A DNA stretch of 35,273 nucleotides from Oscillospiraceae bacterium (GCA_017436785.1 JAFSCK010000005.1:1-35273); one strand, 5' to 3'; shown: positions 24,301 through 33,139, counted from the stretch's first letter. Notes: generated by a model not told the origin, from the sequence alone. Numbers and translations: made by a program.

Positions 24301-27300
24301 GACCCGCACGCTGACAGGACAGATACTGGATACTGCTACCGGTGACAGGATCAATATTCAGCCCGGTCTGACTTATATGCCTGCTTCCGGCTCGGATAAA
24401 ATCGATTCCTACACCTATGATCTGTATTACTACAGCGATTCCACATCAGCTAAGAAAACCATTACAGAAAATGTGAGCCTGATTCTTCAGGGCAGCTGGT
24501 ACAACTATGATGTATCGGTGTACACCGTGGTGGATGACCAGGTCAGTACCGTGCCCCTCCAGTATAAATTTGCCCATGGAACGGATCTGACGGGTAAGGG
24601 CTACTATACCGATGCGGCCTGCACAAACGCTGCGACTACCGTCACCAGCGATGCCGACCTGTTTTATAAAGGCAGCTACCAGGCCAGCGTGGATTGGGCA
24701 GACGGTTCTGAGGACACCAAGTATCCTACCGTCCGTCAGGCAATCAAGGCTGCCGTAAATACCGGTGACCGGGTGGTTCTGCAGACTGACTTGACGGATT
24801 TCACCGAGCTGATCGCTCCCGGTGACGGACAGGATTTCATCTTTGACCTGAATGGCCATACCGTCGAAACTGCAGGTATCCTCTTCACTGATCAGTCTGA
24901 TACAGGCAGGATGTATATCGACCTGAATGGCGGCCATGTGAAAAGCTACGGCACCACCAGCCCCATTCTGAATCTGCCTGAAGGCAACGAGATGACCTTG
25001 GATCTGAATGGCGGTACCATCGAATACGGTATTCTGAAGGACGCGGATCCCAAAAACTATGTTACCACGAATACTGCGGCCCAGACGGCAGCGGCAATTG
25101 TCAATGGCGGTAAGCTGGTTATCACCGACACCAGCGAAAACCCTGCCGGCAAAATCAGCAGCGGTCTGGTGCTGGATCTGGCCTCCGTTACCGTTGAAAA
25201 CTATGTTTCTCTGATTCGAAACACCTACTCCGGCGACCTGGAAATTTCCAATGTGGATCTGGAAGCCTGCACGGTGGAAAACACCGCAAAAAAAGAGTAT
25301 GGTACCGTAATTTTCAACGGTTATGATGCAAGACTGCGTCTGAACAATGTGGATATCAGCGCTCCCATGATGTATGCCATTTACAATTATGGCGGCACCA
25401 TTGAATCCATCCGGGATGGTTCCATCACCGGTAAGAACGGCATCTATAACATGAATGTCCGTTCCGGTGCGCAGACCGATCGTGATGGCTATCGGATCGA
25501 CCATAAGGCCCAGATCGTTGAAATTATGGGCGCAAAGATCAATGTATCCGCCCAGTATGGCATTTATAACCGTGGTGCCATTGGCACCATTGGCGGCGAT
25601 ACCGCCATCAATGCTTTGCGGTATGCAATATACAACGACAATACCTGGTACAAGGACACCACCTGGAACCGGTATGTTCAGACCGAAACTGCAAGCCGCA
25701 GCAAAAGAACCTACTACAGCGACTCCACAGTGGATTTCACCGGCATTACCCCCGAGGATCTGATTGCCGGAATGAAGGGAGAGTCCGGGGGCAAGGAGAT
25801 CACGATCCCCTTCATTGCCCAGATCACCGACTCCGCCAGCATCAACGCAACAGCGGCTTCCGGCACCAGTGTTTCAGTACATAACCGTGGTTACATCGGA
25901 CGGATCACCGGAGGGGCCTCCATTACCACAGGCTACAGGAACGCGCTGAATGTAGTTGACGGCGGCTATGTGGGCACCATCGATGGAGGCGCCAACATAT
26001 ATGCTACCAATAACTATGCAGTGTATATCAATGGATATCGGAATCTGGAATATAGCTCTACACGCAGCCCGGGCTACAAAACACCCGAGTATGAAATCGA
26101 TTATCCCAGATACAATCCCTCCAGAGTCAATACCATCAGCGGCTCCGCCACCATTGGCACGGCGGCCAGCTATGCTATCCAGGTCAATGGACAGCTGGGA
26201 AGCATTTCCGGCAATGTTGCGATCAGTGCAAAAACCTACGGCATTGCGGTAAATCCTCTTGGTTCTGTAAAATCCTATAAAATCCTCAAAACTTGGGTAG
26301 ATGGTACGGAAACCAAAAGAGAGAATACCTATAGTTATTACAATGCGTCCATTGACTCTATCGGCGCATCGCCTTCGGACAATGTTACGATCACCACCTC
26401 CGGCGCCTACGGCATTAACAATGCCGGTGAAATCACTACTATTGGCCCAGGCACCACCATCAGTTCCAGCCAGTATGCCATTCAAAACTATGTAGATCAC
26501 TATAACGCATACCAGGATGAGATTGTTACGGCGGCAGATGCGAATGTTGCAGAAAACTATCTGACACAGTATACCCGTAAGTACGACTATCTGCCAGCTA
26601 CCATTGGAACTATTGACGGTGCAAACATCACCACCACATCCACCTATGCGATCCGGAATTATGCCCATATCGGAACGATTCGGAATGCTACTGTCAGAAG
26701 TGGAAGCAGCAGCGCCTACGCTGACTATACCATTGCAAATATTGCCGATGGTACCCGGTCCGGTGAACGGGTCACGAAGCAGTATTATCTGGCAACCAAG
26801 GCATTTGGTACCACAACAAGCCAATTTAATGCCATCGATACGCAAACGATGAACTATGCAAAGGCGACGATCGATTTGATCGAAGACAGCACCATTTCCG
26901 GTAGGCGTTATGTGTTGTACAACGGTGGCCATATTGGTGAAATTGTTGGAAGTACAATCACTGGTTCCGGAGAACGGGCCATCAACAATATTGGCAAAAC
27001 ACGTACCGGCATTACCTATGCTGTTACAGGTCCCGAATTTGATTCTGCCACAGGTAAGTATGCCGCAACCGCTACTGGCACCAGTGTATACGAGGCCCAG
27101 TGTACCATTGGCACCATTGGAGCCGGCAACACCATTCAGGCAACCACCAATACGGTGTTCAATAGCGGCAATATCACCAACATCGACAGCGGTTCCGGAG
27201 AAAAAACCCGGATCATTGCCACAGCAGGTGTCGCCCTGTACAACTATCAGGGTCTGGCCTGTACCGGTGGATACATCAGCGCCTACATTGATCTGATCCA

Positions 27301-30300
27301 AAATACGGTGATCCAGGGCACCACCTATGCCATCAAAAACGGTGACGGAAATGCCAACTACACCGACGTGAAGATCAAAACCTTGGGCGAAGGCCTGGTC
27401 GCTTTGGCAACGGCCAAAACGGGCTATGGTGTTCACAATACAACAAATGCCGTCATCACCGAAATTGTTGCCGGTGACTACTACAGCGGGGCAATGAACC
27501 GTGATTATGCCATCTACCAGCCGGATGACCAGAAGTATCCGGAAGGCAAGTCGCTGACCACCGAAACCAGAGAAGTTACGATCGATGAAACCCCCTACCA
27601 GTGCTATTACATCGATGTTCCCAAGCATGTCCATACCTACGGCGACCCTGTGGATGTGTGGACTGTGGACAGCGAAACCGGCCTGGCAAAGCTGACTGTC
27701 TCCATTACCTGCGCGAATTGTGAGGAAGGTACGGATGGCAAGGTTCTGTCGGAAACTGTGGAGAACATTTCCGGAACCTACGATCCCGGTGACTGCGAAA
27801 CCAAGGCCAGCACCACCTACACGGCAACCGTCTCTCTCAACGGCCAGTCGCTTACATTTACCCATGTTGCAGAAAGTGGAGACTACGGTGACCACAGCTG
27901 GAGCGAATGGTCCGAAGAGACTGCCCCCACTTGTACAGAAGCGGGTCTGGAAATGCGTAAATGCACTGTATGCGGCGAGGAAGAAACCCAGGAAGTGAAA
28001 GCCACCGGCAATCATACCGAAATCCTGGATACGGTGAATTCTGTCCCTGCAGGCTGCGAAACCAAGGGTAAGAATGTCTACATTTGTGAGCTCTGCGGTA
28101 CCTGGATCCGGGAGGAAGAGCTTCCTGTCGCCGGACATGGGGAAGAAGTTCTCGATACGGAGAACTCCGTCGCTGTGGACTGTGAAAAGGATGGCTTGAA
28201 TGTCTACAAATGTAAAGTTTGCGGTGTCAAGCTCGGGGAAGTAATAATTCCTGCTACCGGCCACAGCTGGGTGGAAGACGAAAATGCCTATACTGCCCCC
28301 AGCTGTACTGCAGCGGGCAGCCAGGGATTTATCTGCCAGAATAATGCAAATCACACCAAGACGGAACCGATCGACATGATTCCTCATACCTATATTAAGG
28401 AAAACTTTGCATGGGCCTGGGCAGCGGACTTCTCCGCGTGTACGGTATCCACCAACTGTACGGAATGCGGTCATCCCATTGAAGCGGAATGTGTCGTAAC
28501 CTCCGTGGAAACCGTATCCCCCACAGAAACAGCGCAGGGCAAGATGACCCACACCGCCACTGTGACCATTGGAGGAACCTCTTACAGCGATGACGAGTAC
28601 ACTGTAATCCCCGAGCTGGGTCACAACTATGTGGGCGAGATCACGCAGGCAGCCACCTGTGAGGAACCCGGTGTCATGACCTACACCTGTCAGAACGAGG
28701 AATGTACCCAAAGGACCTACACGGCGGAGATTCCTGCCACCGGTCACAGCTGGCAGAAAGCTGAATCGGAGGACAATAAAGCCCCCACCTGTGAGGAACC
28801 CGGCAGCCAGTACTATGTCTGCAGCAATGATGCAAACCACACAAAGACAGAAAAAATCGAAGCCACAGGGCATAGTTATACCGGCGTGGTTACGAAGGAA
28901 GCGACCTGTGCAGAAACGGGCATCATGACCTACACCTGTGCAAATGATCCGGCCCATACCTACACGGAGGACATTCCCACCCTGGCCCACAGCTGGGGCG
29001 ACTGGACTGAAGAGAATGCCCCCACTTGTACAGGAGCGGGTCTGGAAATGCGTGAATGTACTGTATGCGGCGCGACAGAAACCCAGGAAGTGAAAGCCAC
29101 CGGCCATGGGAAAGAAGTTCTCGATACGGAGAACTCCGTCGCTGCGGACTGTGAAAACGATGGCTTGAATGTCTTCGTGTGTCCCACCTGCGGTGAAACC
29201 CTCCGGGAAGAAGAGGTTTCCGCTATCGGCCACAGCTGGAAGGAAGTGGAGTCGGCGTATGTGGCTCCCAGCTGTGAGGTACCCGGAAGTCGGAGCTATG
29301 TCTGTGATAACGATCCGACCCACGAAAAAACTGAGGAGATTCCTGCCACCGGTCACAACTGGAAGGAAGAGGAATCGGCGTATGTGGCCCCCACCTGTGA
29401 GGAACCCGGAAGTCGGAGCTATTTCTGTGAAAACGATCTGAACCACGAAAAAACTGAGGAGATTCCTGCCACCGGCCACAGCTGGGATCAGGGCCAAGTG
29501 ATCCAGGAGGCAACCTGTGATGCTGTGGGTACGAAGCTGTTCACCTGCCGAAATGACGAAATGCATACCTACACGGAAGAAATTTCGGCCCTGGGACATA
29601 GCTACACAAATGTGGTAACAAACCCCAGCTGTACCACCGAGGGCTACACCACCCATACCTGCCAGGTTTGCGGTGATTCCTATGTGGATGAACACCAAGA
29701 GCCCACCGGACACAACTATCAGGTCACGGGTACGATCGGCGCAACCTGTACCCAGCCCGGCAGCAAAACTTTAACCTGTACCAAGTGTAACGATGTCAAG
29801 ACAGAAACCATCGAAGCATCGGGCCACAACCCCGCACAGCCTGAATTCACTTGGGAAGAGGATCTGAGTTCCTGCTCTGCTACCTCTTCGTGTATCACCT
29901 GTAAAGAATCCCTCCCTGTTAACTGTGTTGTTAACGTCGTACAGAAGGCAGACAAAACGGTTTACACTGCGGTGGCCACCGTATGCGGTGTGGTGTTTAC
30001 GGATACCAAGGAGATACCGGATATTTACGAAGTAAAGATATCCTGGAATCAGACGGGATCTGCTGTTTATTCCGAAGGAATTGTCAACTACACCTGGAAC
30101 CCCGGTACAATGACCTATTCCTCCGAAACCACCGGAACAGGCTGGAGTGGAAAGTCTCAGGTGAAGTTCACCATTGACAATACCGGCTCTAACACCGGAA
30201 TCGTTGCCAGCTTCCGCTATACCCCCATTCTGACAGGTACCTTCTCCTGGGAAAACCTGACAGATGACTGGGATCTGACCATAGAAAAGGGAAGCTCCGG

Positions 30301-30436
30301 CCAGGCAGGCTTTGCGGTTACCCCCGATGCGGATGCCAAGCCCCAAAAACCGGAGGACGGCGAAACCACAATTGTTCTGGGTACAATCACAATTACCCTG
30401 GAAAAGGAGATAAAACAAGATGGGAATGTTCAATAA
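21329..30436 (+). CDS. Giant secreted repeat protein (3035 aa)
   Basis: The ATG at 21329 opens a signal peptide (LVGILIVVLTAVYLFASSAI, then VMMTVYAANA). Upstream in-frame codons lie inside the acyltransferase gene. Residues ~30-390 form an N-terminal domain ending in an InlB-like repeat (TAQLTAKWEKM). About 500-2080 is rich in GTIxG, ITxxG, AIYN and YAIxN turns and hydrophobic ladders, which fit a right-handed beta-helix. About 2100-2880 contains some 14 units of the form GHxW...APTCEEPGxxxYxC...HTKTEEIPATGH with paired Cys. The last ~130 residues (YEVKISW 2900-2906, GWS 2938-2940, TITITLEKE near the end) form a domain shared with the two small secreted proteins downstream. There is no LPXTG or membrane anchor at the C-terminus, so attachment must be by other means. 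Confidence 0.93.
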   Translation: MKRTSKKLNTKLVGILIVVLTAVYLFASSAIVMMTVYAANAANITFEADHLSWGDVSAFDAGAYNNTNCPFNIQNEGKEYVYYTSTASKNQTTATQNGYKLYGELTIKNRSGITDGEALTTYTVDKFYGGLTAKTFVSADETGFDIPVVTTGGTCRYSVVPNSVGSYRIYVYSEKGKPINTFHYALLEDYESNNDFSNEIKIARTFNQVSGTNWYYTDLTVNYLSWKGYEVSLTPTNKSTSSSPSDNGAGTYAKSQSTVLNNETYYYNNWTVTEHTYNTVLAMEFTSDVKLGPVTKTGDTLSVTSGSDGTLEAINIFGEPVTLSADGTAIPHMPIYFTAQPSGDAQFTGFTDAAGKEVSVSDITVGDKTYTEYLFTGTAQLTAKWEKMVNFPTVQISGPKNATLHFYKSKEQTDSFLYGFATQYTFTTNYTDAVDATVQYSVTRDGDVVETGTLSKDGTQSVTLTTQWEDEFAVTFTSSYDGVEGSVTFTADSYTTGLEPVAKIGSTNYYTLEDALTASVSGNTVVLLKDYTFQTENRKAVWGNMNDGTGSGYTVRSGVTLIVPYAASYKYNNDSKHPYACEAKVDSTSGTGGAKPGDSNTYMTLTVPTGVNLTVDTKGIMAVGGTTNGVEMIAGGPHADVKLQSGANITVKGSLSSCGFIYGDGNLTAHNGSAVYVPFTVHDFRGGGYTVGSAGPLDGEGLDPITDEKAITPFMRYSFQAIQCDQRIHNGAVVIAYADLYANSSHQNSNSYIISSDPSNALLALTGEGAYVDISYDGDLYASTYPAVGKMRLEVNGDASYGGLELTVTAGKTVTVDTRQINFVLPYNFDVRIVSGTFTVPNSIMLLPGASVTVDSGATMNVTGALTVYDGLHDYTTNGKETADPVVLSTYAADYPDVATVTPGNNYPSSAVLMGGPFYGSGAADLIINGTLNLKSGSSLGGVVQTSSTGSARINTDASMGTSTTTQIGMTGHYSVNLIIAQKEYSYAGATTRTLTGQILDTATGDRINIQPGLTYMPASGSDKIDSYTYDLYYYSDSTSAKKTITENVSLILQGSWYNYDVSVYTVVDDQVSTVPLQYKFAHGTDLTGKGYYTDAACTNAATTVTSDADLFYKGSYQASVDWADGSEDTKYPTVRQAIKAAVNTGDRVVLQTDLTDFTELIAPGDGQDFIFDLNGHTVETAGILFTDQSDTGRMYIDLNGGHVKSYGTTSPILNLPEGNEMTLDLNGGTIEYGILKDADPKNYVTTNTAAQTAAAIVNGGKLVITDTSENPAGKISSGLVLDLASVTVENYVSLIRNTYSGDLEISNVDLEACTVENTAKKEYGTVIFNGYDARLRLNNVDISAPMMYAIYNYGGTIESIRDGSITGKNGIYNMNVRSGAQTDRDGYRIDHKAQIVEIMGAKINVSAQYGIYNRGAIGTIGGDTAINALRYAIYNDNTWYKDTTWNRYVQTETASRSKRTYYSDSTVDFTGITPEDLIAGMKGESGGKEITIPFIAQITDSASINATAASGTSVSVHNRGYIGRITGGASITTGYRNALNVVDGGYVGTIDGGANIYATNNYAVYINGYRNLEYSSTRSPGYKTPEYEIDYPRYNPSRVNTISGSATIGTAASYAIQVNGQLGSISGNVAISAKTYGIAVNPLGSVKSYKILKTWVDGTETKRENTYSYYNASIDSIGASPSDNVTITTSGAYGINNAGEITTIGPGTTISSSQYAIQNYVDHYNAYQDEIVTAADANVAENYLTQYTRKYDYLPATIGTIDGANITTTSTYAIRNYAHIGTIRNATVRSGSSSAYADYTIANIADGTRSGERVTKQYYLATKAFGTTTSQFNAIDTQTMNYAKATIDLIEDSTISGRRYVLYNGGHIGEIVGSTITGSGERAINNIGKTRTGITYAVTGPEFDSATGKYAATATGTSVYEAQCTIGTIGAGNTIQATTNTVFNSGNITNIDSGSGEKTRIIATAGVALYNYQGLACTGGYISAYIDLIQNTVIQGTTYAIKNGDGNANYTDVKIKTLGEGLVALATAKTGYGVHNTTNAVITEIVAGDYYSGAMNRDYAIYQPDDQKYPEGKSLTTETREVTIDETPYQCYYIDVPKHVHTYGDPVDVWTVDSETGLAKLTVSITCANCEEGTDGKVLSETVENISGTYDPGDCETKASTTYTATVSLNGQSLTFTHVAESGDYGDHSWSEWSEETAPTCTEAGLEMRKCTVCGEEETQEVKATGNHTEILDTVNSVPAGCETKGKNVYICELCGTWIREEELPVAGHGEEVLDTENSVAVDCEKDGLNVYKCKVCGVKLGEVIIPATGHSWVEDENAYTAPSCTAAGSQGFICQNNANHTKTEPIDMIPHTYIKENFAWAWAADFSACTVSTNCTECGHPIEAECVVTSVETVSPTETAQGKMTHTATVTIGGTSYSDDEYTVIPELGHNYVGEITQAATCEEPGVMTYTCQNEECTQRTYTAEIPATGHSWQKAESEDNKAPTCEEPGSQYYVCSNDANHTKTEKIEATGHSYTGVVTKEATCAETGIMTYTCANDPAHTYTEDIPTLAHSWGDWTEENAPTCTGAGLEMRECTVCGATETQEVKATGHGKEVLDTENSVAADCENDGLNVFVCPTCGETLREEEVSAIGHSWKEVESAYVAPSCEVPGSRSYVCDNDPTHEKTEEIPATGHNWKEEESAYVAPTCEEPGSRSYFCENDLNHEKTEEIPATGHSWDQGQVIQEATCDAVGTKLFTCRNDEMHTYTEEISALGHSYTNVVTNPSCTTEGYTTHTCQVCGDSYVDEHQEPTGHNYQVTGTIGATCTQPGSKTLTCTKCNDVKTETIEASGHNPAQPEFTWEEDLSSCSATSSCITCKESLPVNCVVNVVQKADKTVYTAVATVCGVVFTDTKEIPDIYEVKISWNQTGSAVYSEGIVNYTWNPGTMTYSSETTGTGWSGKSQVKFTIDNTGSNTGIVASFRYTPILTGTFSWENLTDDWDLTIEKGSSGQAGFAVTPDADAKPQKPEDGETTIVLGTITITLEKEIKQDGNVQ
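27628..29960 (+). repeat. Tandem GHxW/Cys-pair repeats within the giant protein
   Basis: Units of about 35-45 codons, each with one or two Cys pairs and ending ATGH. Some are near-identical in DNA: 27896-28006 resembles 28988-29105, 28134-28205 resembles 29103-29174, and 29230-29345 resembles 29350-29475. This shows recent duplication inside the gene, and a site where slipped pairing could change repeat number. Confidence 0.85.
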
Positions 30437-30986
30437 GAATCCTGGCGAGCAGGAGAAGAAAGACAGCAACCTCCTGTTTAAGCTGATTTTGATCATCCTG
30501 CTGATCATCATTATTATTCTGCTGCTTCTGCGTTCCTGCGATGCCCCTCAGGAAGGACCTGTTTTGGAACCTGACTTTGAACTGGTGGAGCAGGACCAGC
30601 AGGCACAGACCATCCCCGGTGAAACGGAGCCTGCGGAAAAGCCCGAGGTTGAACAGGGTGGCGGTTCCATGACCTTGATCTATTCCGATCAAGTGAGCGT
30701 GGATCTTGCCACCGGCAAGGTAGGCCTGTTCTACCAGAACCCCTCGGATTCCAGCCACTCCATCGTGGTGCAGATTCTGATCATCCGGGGCGAAGAAAAG
30801 TATCTGGTGGCCCAGTCCGGCGGCATTGACCCCGGATACATGGTGACTGAGCTGACCATGGAGAAGGATCTGAAGCTTTCGGCAGGTATTTACGAAGGCG
30901 TGATCCGACTTCTGTTCTTCGATCCCGACACCGGCGAACGTGCCGTGGTCGATACCAATATCCCCGCAGACATCACAGTCAAATAA
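30420..30986 (+). CDS. Membrane-anchored extracellular protein of unknown function
   Basis: A 188-aa protein. A short charged N-terminus (NKNPGEQEKKDSN) is followed by an uninterrupted hydrophobic helix, LLFKLILIILLIIIIILLLL (about 18-37), then an acidic Pro/Glu-rich spacer and a ~105-residue domain with strand pattern VSVDLATGKVGLFYQNPSDS, IVVQILIIRGEEKYLVAQSG and IYEGVIRLLFFDPDTGE. It would be anchored by its N-terminus, with the beta-rich domain outside. It overlaps the end of the giant gene by 17 bases, with AAGGAGA inside that gene as ribosome site, so the pair is coupled. It may anchor or chaperone the giant protein and the small secreted proteins that follow (inference). I recognise no named family. 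Confidence 0.85.
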   Translation: MGMFNKNPGEQEKKDSNLLFKLILIILLIIIIILLLLRSCDAPQEGPVLEPDFELVEQDQQAQTIPGETEPAEKPEVEQGGGSMTLIYSDQVSVDLATGKVGLFYQNPSDSSHSIVVQILIIRGEEKYLVAQSGGIDPGYMVTELTMEKDLKLSAGIYEGVIRLLFFDPDTGERAVVDTNIPADITVK

Positions 30987-31004
30987 TCTAGGAGGTTACA
31001 ACAA

Positions 31005-31592
31005 ATGAAGAAAGCAATTTCCATCCTGTTGGTGCTGGCCCTGGTACTGAGCATGAGTATCAGCGCTTTTGCCAACGAAATCGACAGCGAGACCATCAAT
31101 GTTCCCGCCAGCTTCACCGCAGGCACCGTGGAAATCGTTGGTCCCGACGGAACCACCACCACCGCAACCGTTTATTCCGTCAAGCTGAACTGGACCGCCA
31201 TTACTGGTGTTTCCTATGAGGCAGCCAACACCTACTACTACTGGGATTCCGAGAACCTGACCTATGTCAAGCATGACAGCAGTACCGATGCTGGTTGGTC
31301 CGATGCCAGCGATTCCTTCACCATCAACATCACCAACCAGTCCAACGATGCCATCACTGCCGAAGCTGCTTTCGTCAAGGCAGATGGCATTGGTGCCACC
31401 GTCAACTGCACCTTCGAGAATAACGACTGCACCATCGCTTCCGCTGCCCCCACCCAGGCTGAGGTCGAAGCCGGCATCCTGACCGGCTCTGCAAAGAGCG
31501 ATACCATCACTGCTGACATCACCGCTTCCGGCACCCTGAACAGCGGCGTCACCAGCGTTGGTACCATCACCATCACCATCGCGTCGGCATAA
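31005..31592 (+). CDS. Small secreted protein 1, sharing the giant protein's C-terminal domain
   Basis: A 195-aa protein with a clear signal peptide, cut after AFA at residue 23. The mature part has the pattern YSVKLNW (57-63), YYYWDSENLTY (77-87), AGWSD (96-100), SFTINITNQSND and a closing GTITITIA. The same order of marks occurs in the giant protein's last domain and in the next gene, so the three share a fold. It has no LPXTG, no membrane segment and no Cys in the signal region other than a pair in the mature domain (NCTFENNDC). An AGGAGG site precedes the ATG. Strong signals and tandem placement suggest an abundant structural subunit (inference). A 6-bp stem with a 3-base loop directly follows the stop (31591-31605). 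Confidence 0.85.
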   Translation: MKKAISILLVLALVLSMSISAFANEIDSETINVPASFTAGTVEIVGPDGTTTTATVYSVKLNWTAITGVSYEAANTYYYWDSENLTYVKHDSSTDAGWSDASDSFTINITNQSNDAITAEAAFVKADGIGATVNCTFENNDCTIASAAPTQAEVEAGILTGSAKSDTITADITASGTLNSGVTSVGTITITIASA

Positions 31593-31648
31593 GGGTATGA
31601 CCCTTTGAAATAACCGAAGAAATCTAATCCAAAAAGGAGCAAAACACA

Positions 31649-32245
31649 ATGAAGAAACTGATCAGCATGATCCTGGCCCTGACCATGATCTTCTCCCTGA
31701 GCCTGACTGTTATGGCTAGCCAACTGCCCGAAGACACCGTTATCGATGTTACTGCCGACTTCGAGGAAGTTGCAGCTGCGGTCCCTAGTACTATCTACGC
31801 CGTCACAATTACTTGGGAACCTGACGTGAATAACAATCTGACTTATACCGACAATGGCGTTGCTTATGTCTGGAATCCCACCTCGCTGAAGTACGAAGCT
31901 TCTCCGACTCAGGCCGATGACGGCTGGTCTGGCAGTGCAAAGTATACCATTAATGCTGTCAACCGCTCTAACGCTGCTGTGAATGCAACCATTACTGTTA
32001 ATAAAGTCCTTGATGGTATCGAGCCTGCTATCGCATTCGCTGATGGCCAGGACAATGTCCTGGAAATGGGCAACGCTGCTGATGGTGTTACCTTCGAAGA
32101 GAGCTCTGTTGGTAGCCCTCAGGAGGATTCTGTTGAAGCTACCGTTACTGTCCCCGCAAATGCACCTGCTATCAGCGAAAACAATACCAAGGTTGCCACC
32201 ATCACCATCACCCTGACCGAAGCTACTCCCGCTGACGGCGAATAA
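31649..32245 (+). CDS. Small secreted protein 2, paralogue of secreted protein 1
   Basis: A 198-aa protein with a signal peptide (SMILALTMIFSLSLTVMA, cut near residue 23). The mature part carries YAVTITW (50-56), AYVWNPTSLKY (72-82), DGWSG (91-95), KYTINAVNRSN and a terminal ATITITLTEA, matching secreted protein 1 and the giant protein's end. WNP.(S/T).(K/T)Y is closer to the giant protein (WNPGTMTY) than protein 1 is. No Cys is evident in the mature part, and no anchor. AAAAAGGAGC precedes the ATG. Probably a co-assembling subunit or surface coat component (inference). Confidence 0.85.
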   Translation: MKKLISMILALTMIFSLSLTVMASQLPEDTVIDVTADFEEVAAAVPSTIYAVTITWEPDVNNNLTYTDNGVAYVWNPTSLKYEASPTQADDGWSGSAKYTINAVNRSNAAVNATITVNKVLDGIEPAIAFADGQDNVLEMGNAADGVTFEESSVGSPQEDSVEATVTVPANAPAISENNTKVATITITLTEATPADGE

Positions 32246-32308
32246 TTTACCGTGTATCCCGGAATATCCCGTGATATAAAATTTTACAATTGAAAGGAAA
32301 AGATTATT

Positions 32309-32551
32309 ATGAACATGTTTAAGGCAAATGGCGGCTTCACTCTGGTTGAGCTGATTGTCGTTATCGCTATCCTCGGCATCCTGGCTACTATTGCTATCCC
32401 CTCTTATACTAAGTACATCGATGCTGCAGAGGGTGCTAACGTTAATGTCATTAAGGGCTTCAACAGAACTGCTAGTGCCGCAAATGAAGCTTGGGATGCG
32501 TACATGCCTGGTGAAACCATTGTTGCAACTGAGGCTGTTCCCAGCAACTAA
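32309..32551 (+). CDS. Small type IV pilin-like protein
   Basis: An 80-aa protein with a prepilin signal, NMFKANGG then FTLVELIVVIAILGILATIA, and cleavage between Gly9 and Phe10. The stretch from GFTLVE to IPSY differs from the large pilin at 17097 at only one residue (ATVAIP vs ATIAIP). The mature protein is about 71 residues, very short for a pilin: one long helix and an acidic tail without Cys. It may form the pilus core with other subunits, or be a pseudopilin. GAAAGGAAAAG precedes the ATG. It closes the surface operon before a strong hairpin. Confidence 0.88.
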   Translation: MNMFKANGGFTLVELIVVIAILGILATIAIPSYTKYIDAAEGANVNVIKGFNRTASAANEAWDAYMPGETIVATEAVPSN

Positions 32552-32570
32552 TTTTTAGAAAATCCAATCC

Positions 32571-32606
32571 CCCCCATTCGGCGAAAGCCGAATGGGGGCT
32601 TCTACT
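32571..32606 (+). terminator. Terminator-like hairpin after the surface operon
   Basis: CCCCCATTCGGC (32571-32582) and GCCGAATGGGGG (32587-32598) pair perfectly around a GAAA tetraloop. The tail CTTCTACT is only moderately T-rich. It lies 20 bases after the small pilin stop codon. Confidence 0.75.
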
Positions 32607-32811
32607 GTCGACAAAAAGAAATATGGAAGGCTTGAAATGAGGAGATATTCTATATTTCCTGTGTTGATATAAAAATGGATGCTATTATCGGTAGCCAAGA
32701 GGAAGTTTAGGGTAGACAGCCTACAATAATAAAATGGTGATAATGCAGTTGCGGTATCACAAGGCAGCAGAAAATGTTAATGCGGTATTGAAAGTTGAGT
32801 AACAATGAATC

Positions 32812-32910
32812 ATGCCGAAAGATATAGAGATTACGGAAAAAAATCCTGTTGTTAATTTCCTACGATTATATGCTGCCGCTCAGGCTGCTATCAAAACTGG
32901 GGAGGCCTAA
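32812..32910 (+). pseudogene. Gene-remnant region with a 32-codon open frame
   Basis: In the 588-base gap between 32552 and 33139 no full gene is visible. A 32-codon frame begins PKDIEITEKNPVVNFLRLYA at 32812 and has no ribosome site. A second open stretch without start (32912-33025) reads LYFKFSIGYEEAAAYRKAKG and on to a stop. Both have a protein-like composition and may be pieces of a decayed mobile-element or regulatory gene. A perfect 12-bp palindrome, CTCACATGTGAG, lies at 33002-33013. Confidence 0.3.
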
Positions 32911-33034
32911 TCTGTACTTCAAGTTTTCCATCGGATACGAGGAAGCTGCTGCATACAGAAAAGCCAAGGGTCAGTACCTAAGACCCTCTCAGTGTGAAGA
33001 TCTCACATGTGAGGTTTTTATCTGAATAAGTTTT

Positions 33035-33071
33035 ATCCCGGGTTACCAGAAATGGTAGCCCGGGATTTTTT
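33035..33071 (+). terminator. Rho-independent terminator
   Basis: ATCCCGGGTTACC pairs with GGTAGCCCGGGAT (one G-T wobble) around a 6-base loop, followed by TTTTTT. It closes the remnant region upstream of the TnpV-like gene. Confidence 0.85.
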
Positions 33072-33139
33072 CGTTTTGTGGCACATTCGACGCATAGACT
33101 TTTCCTTTGTACAATGAAACCAACAAAGGAGGAATACAC

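Noticed and set aside
25874-29713. A 1279-codon open frame on the minus strand inside the giant gene
   Set aside because: It lies opposite a repetitive coding sequence with biased codons, has low-complexity Gly/Ile/Phe composition and no ribosome site. The plus-strand gene explains it.
27628-29960. CRISPR-like array
   Set aside because: Repeats are in-frame protein repeats of unequal length without regular spacers.
30300-30436. LPXTG sorting signal on the giant protein
   Set aside because: The C-terminus ends TITITLEKEIKQDGNVQ with no LPXTG-like motif, hydrophobic segment or positive tail.
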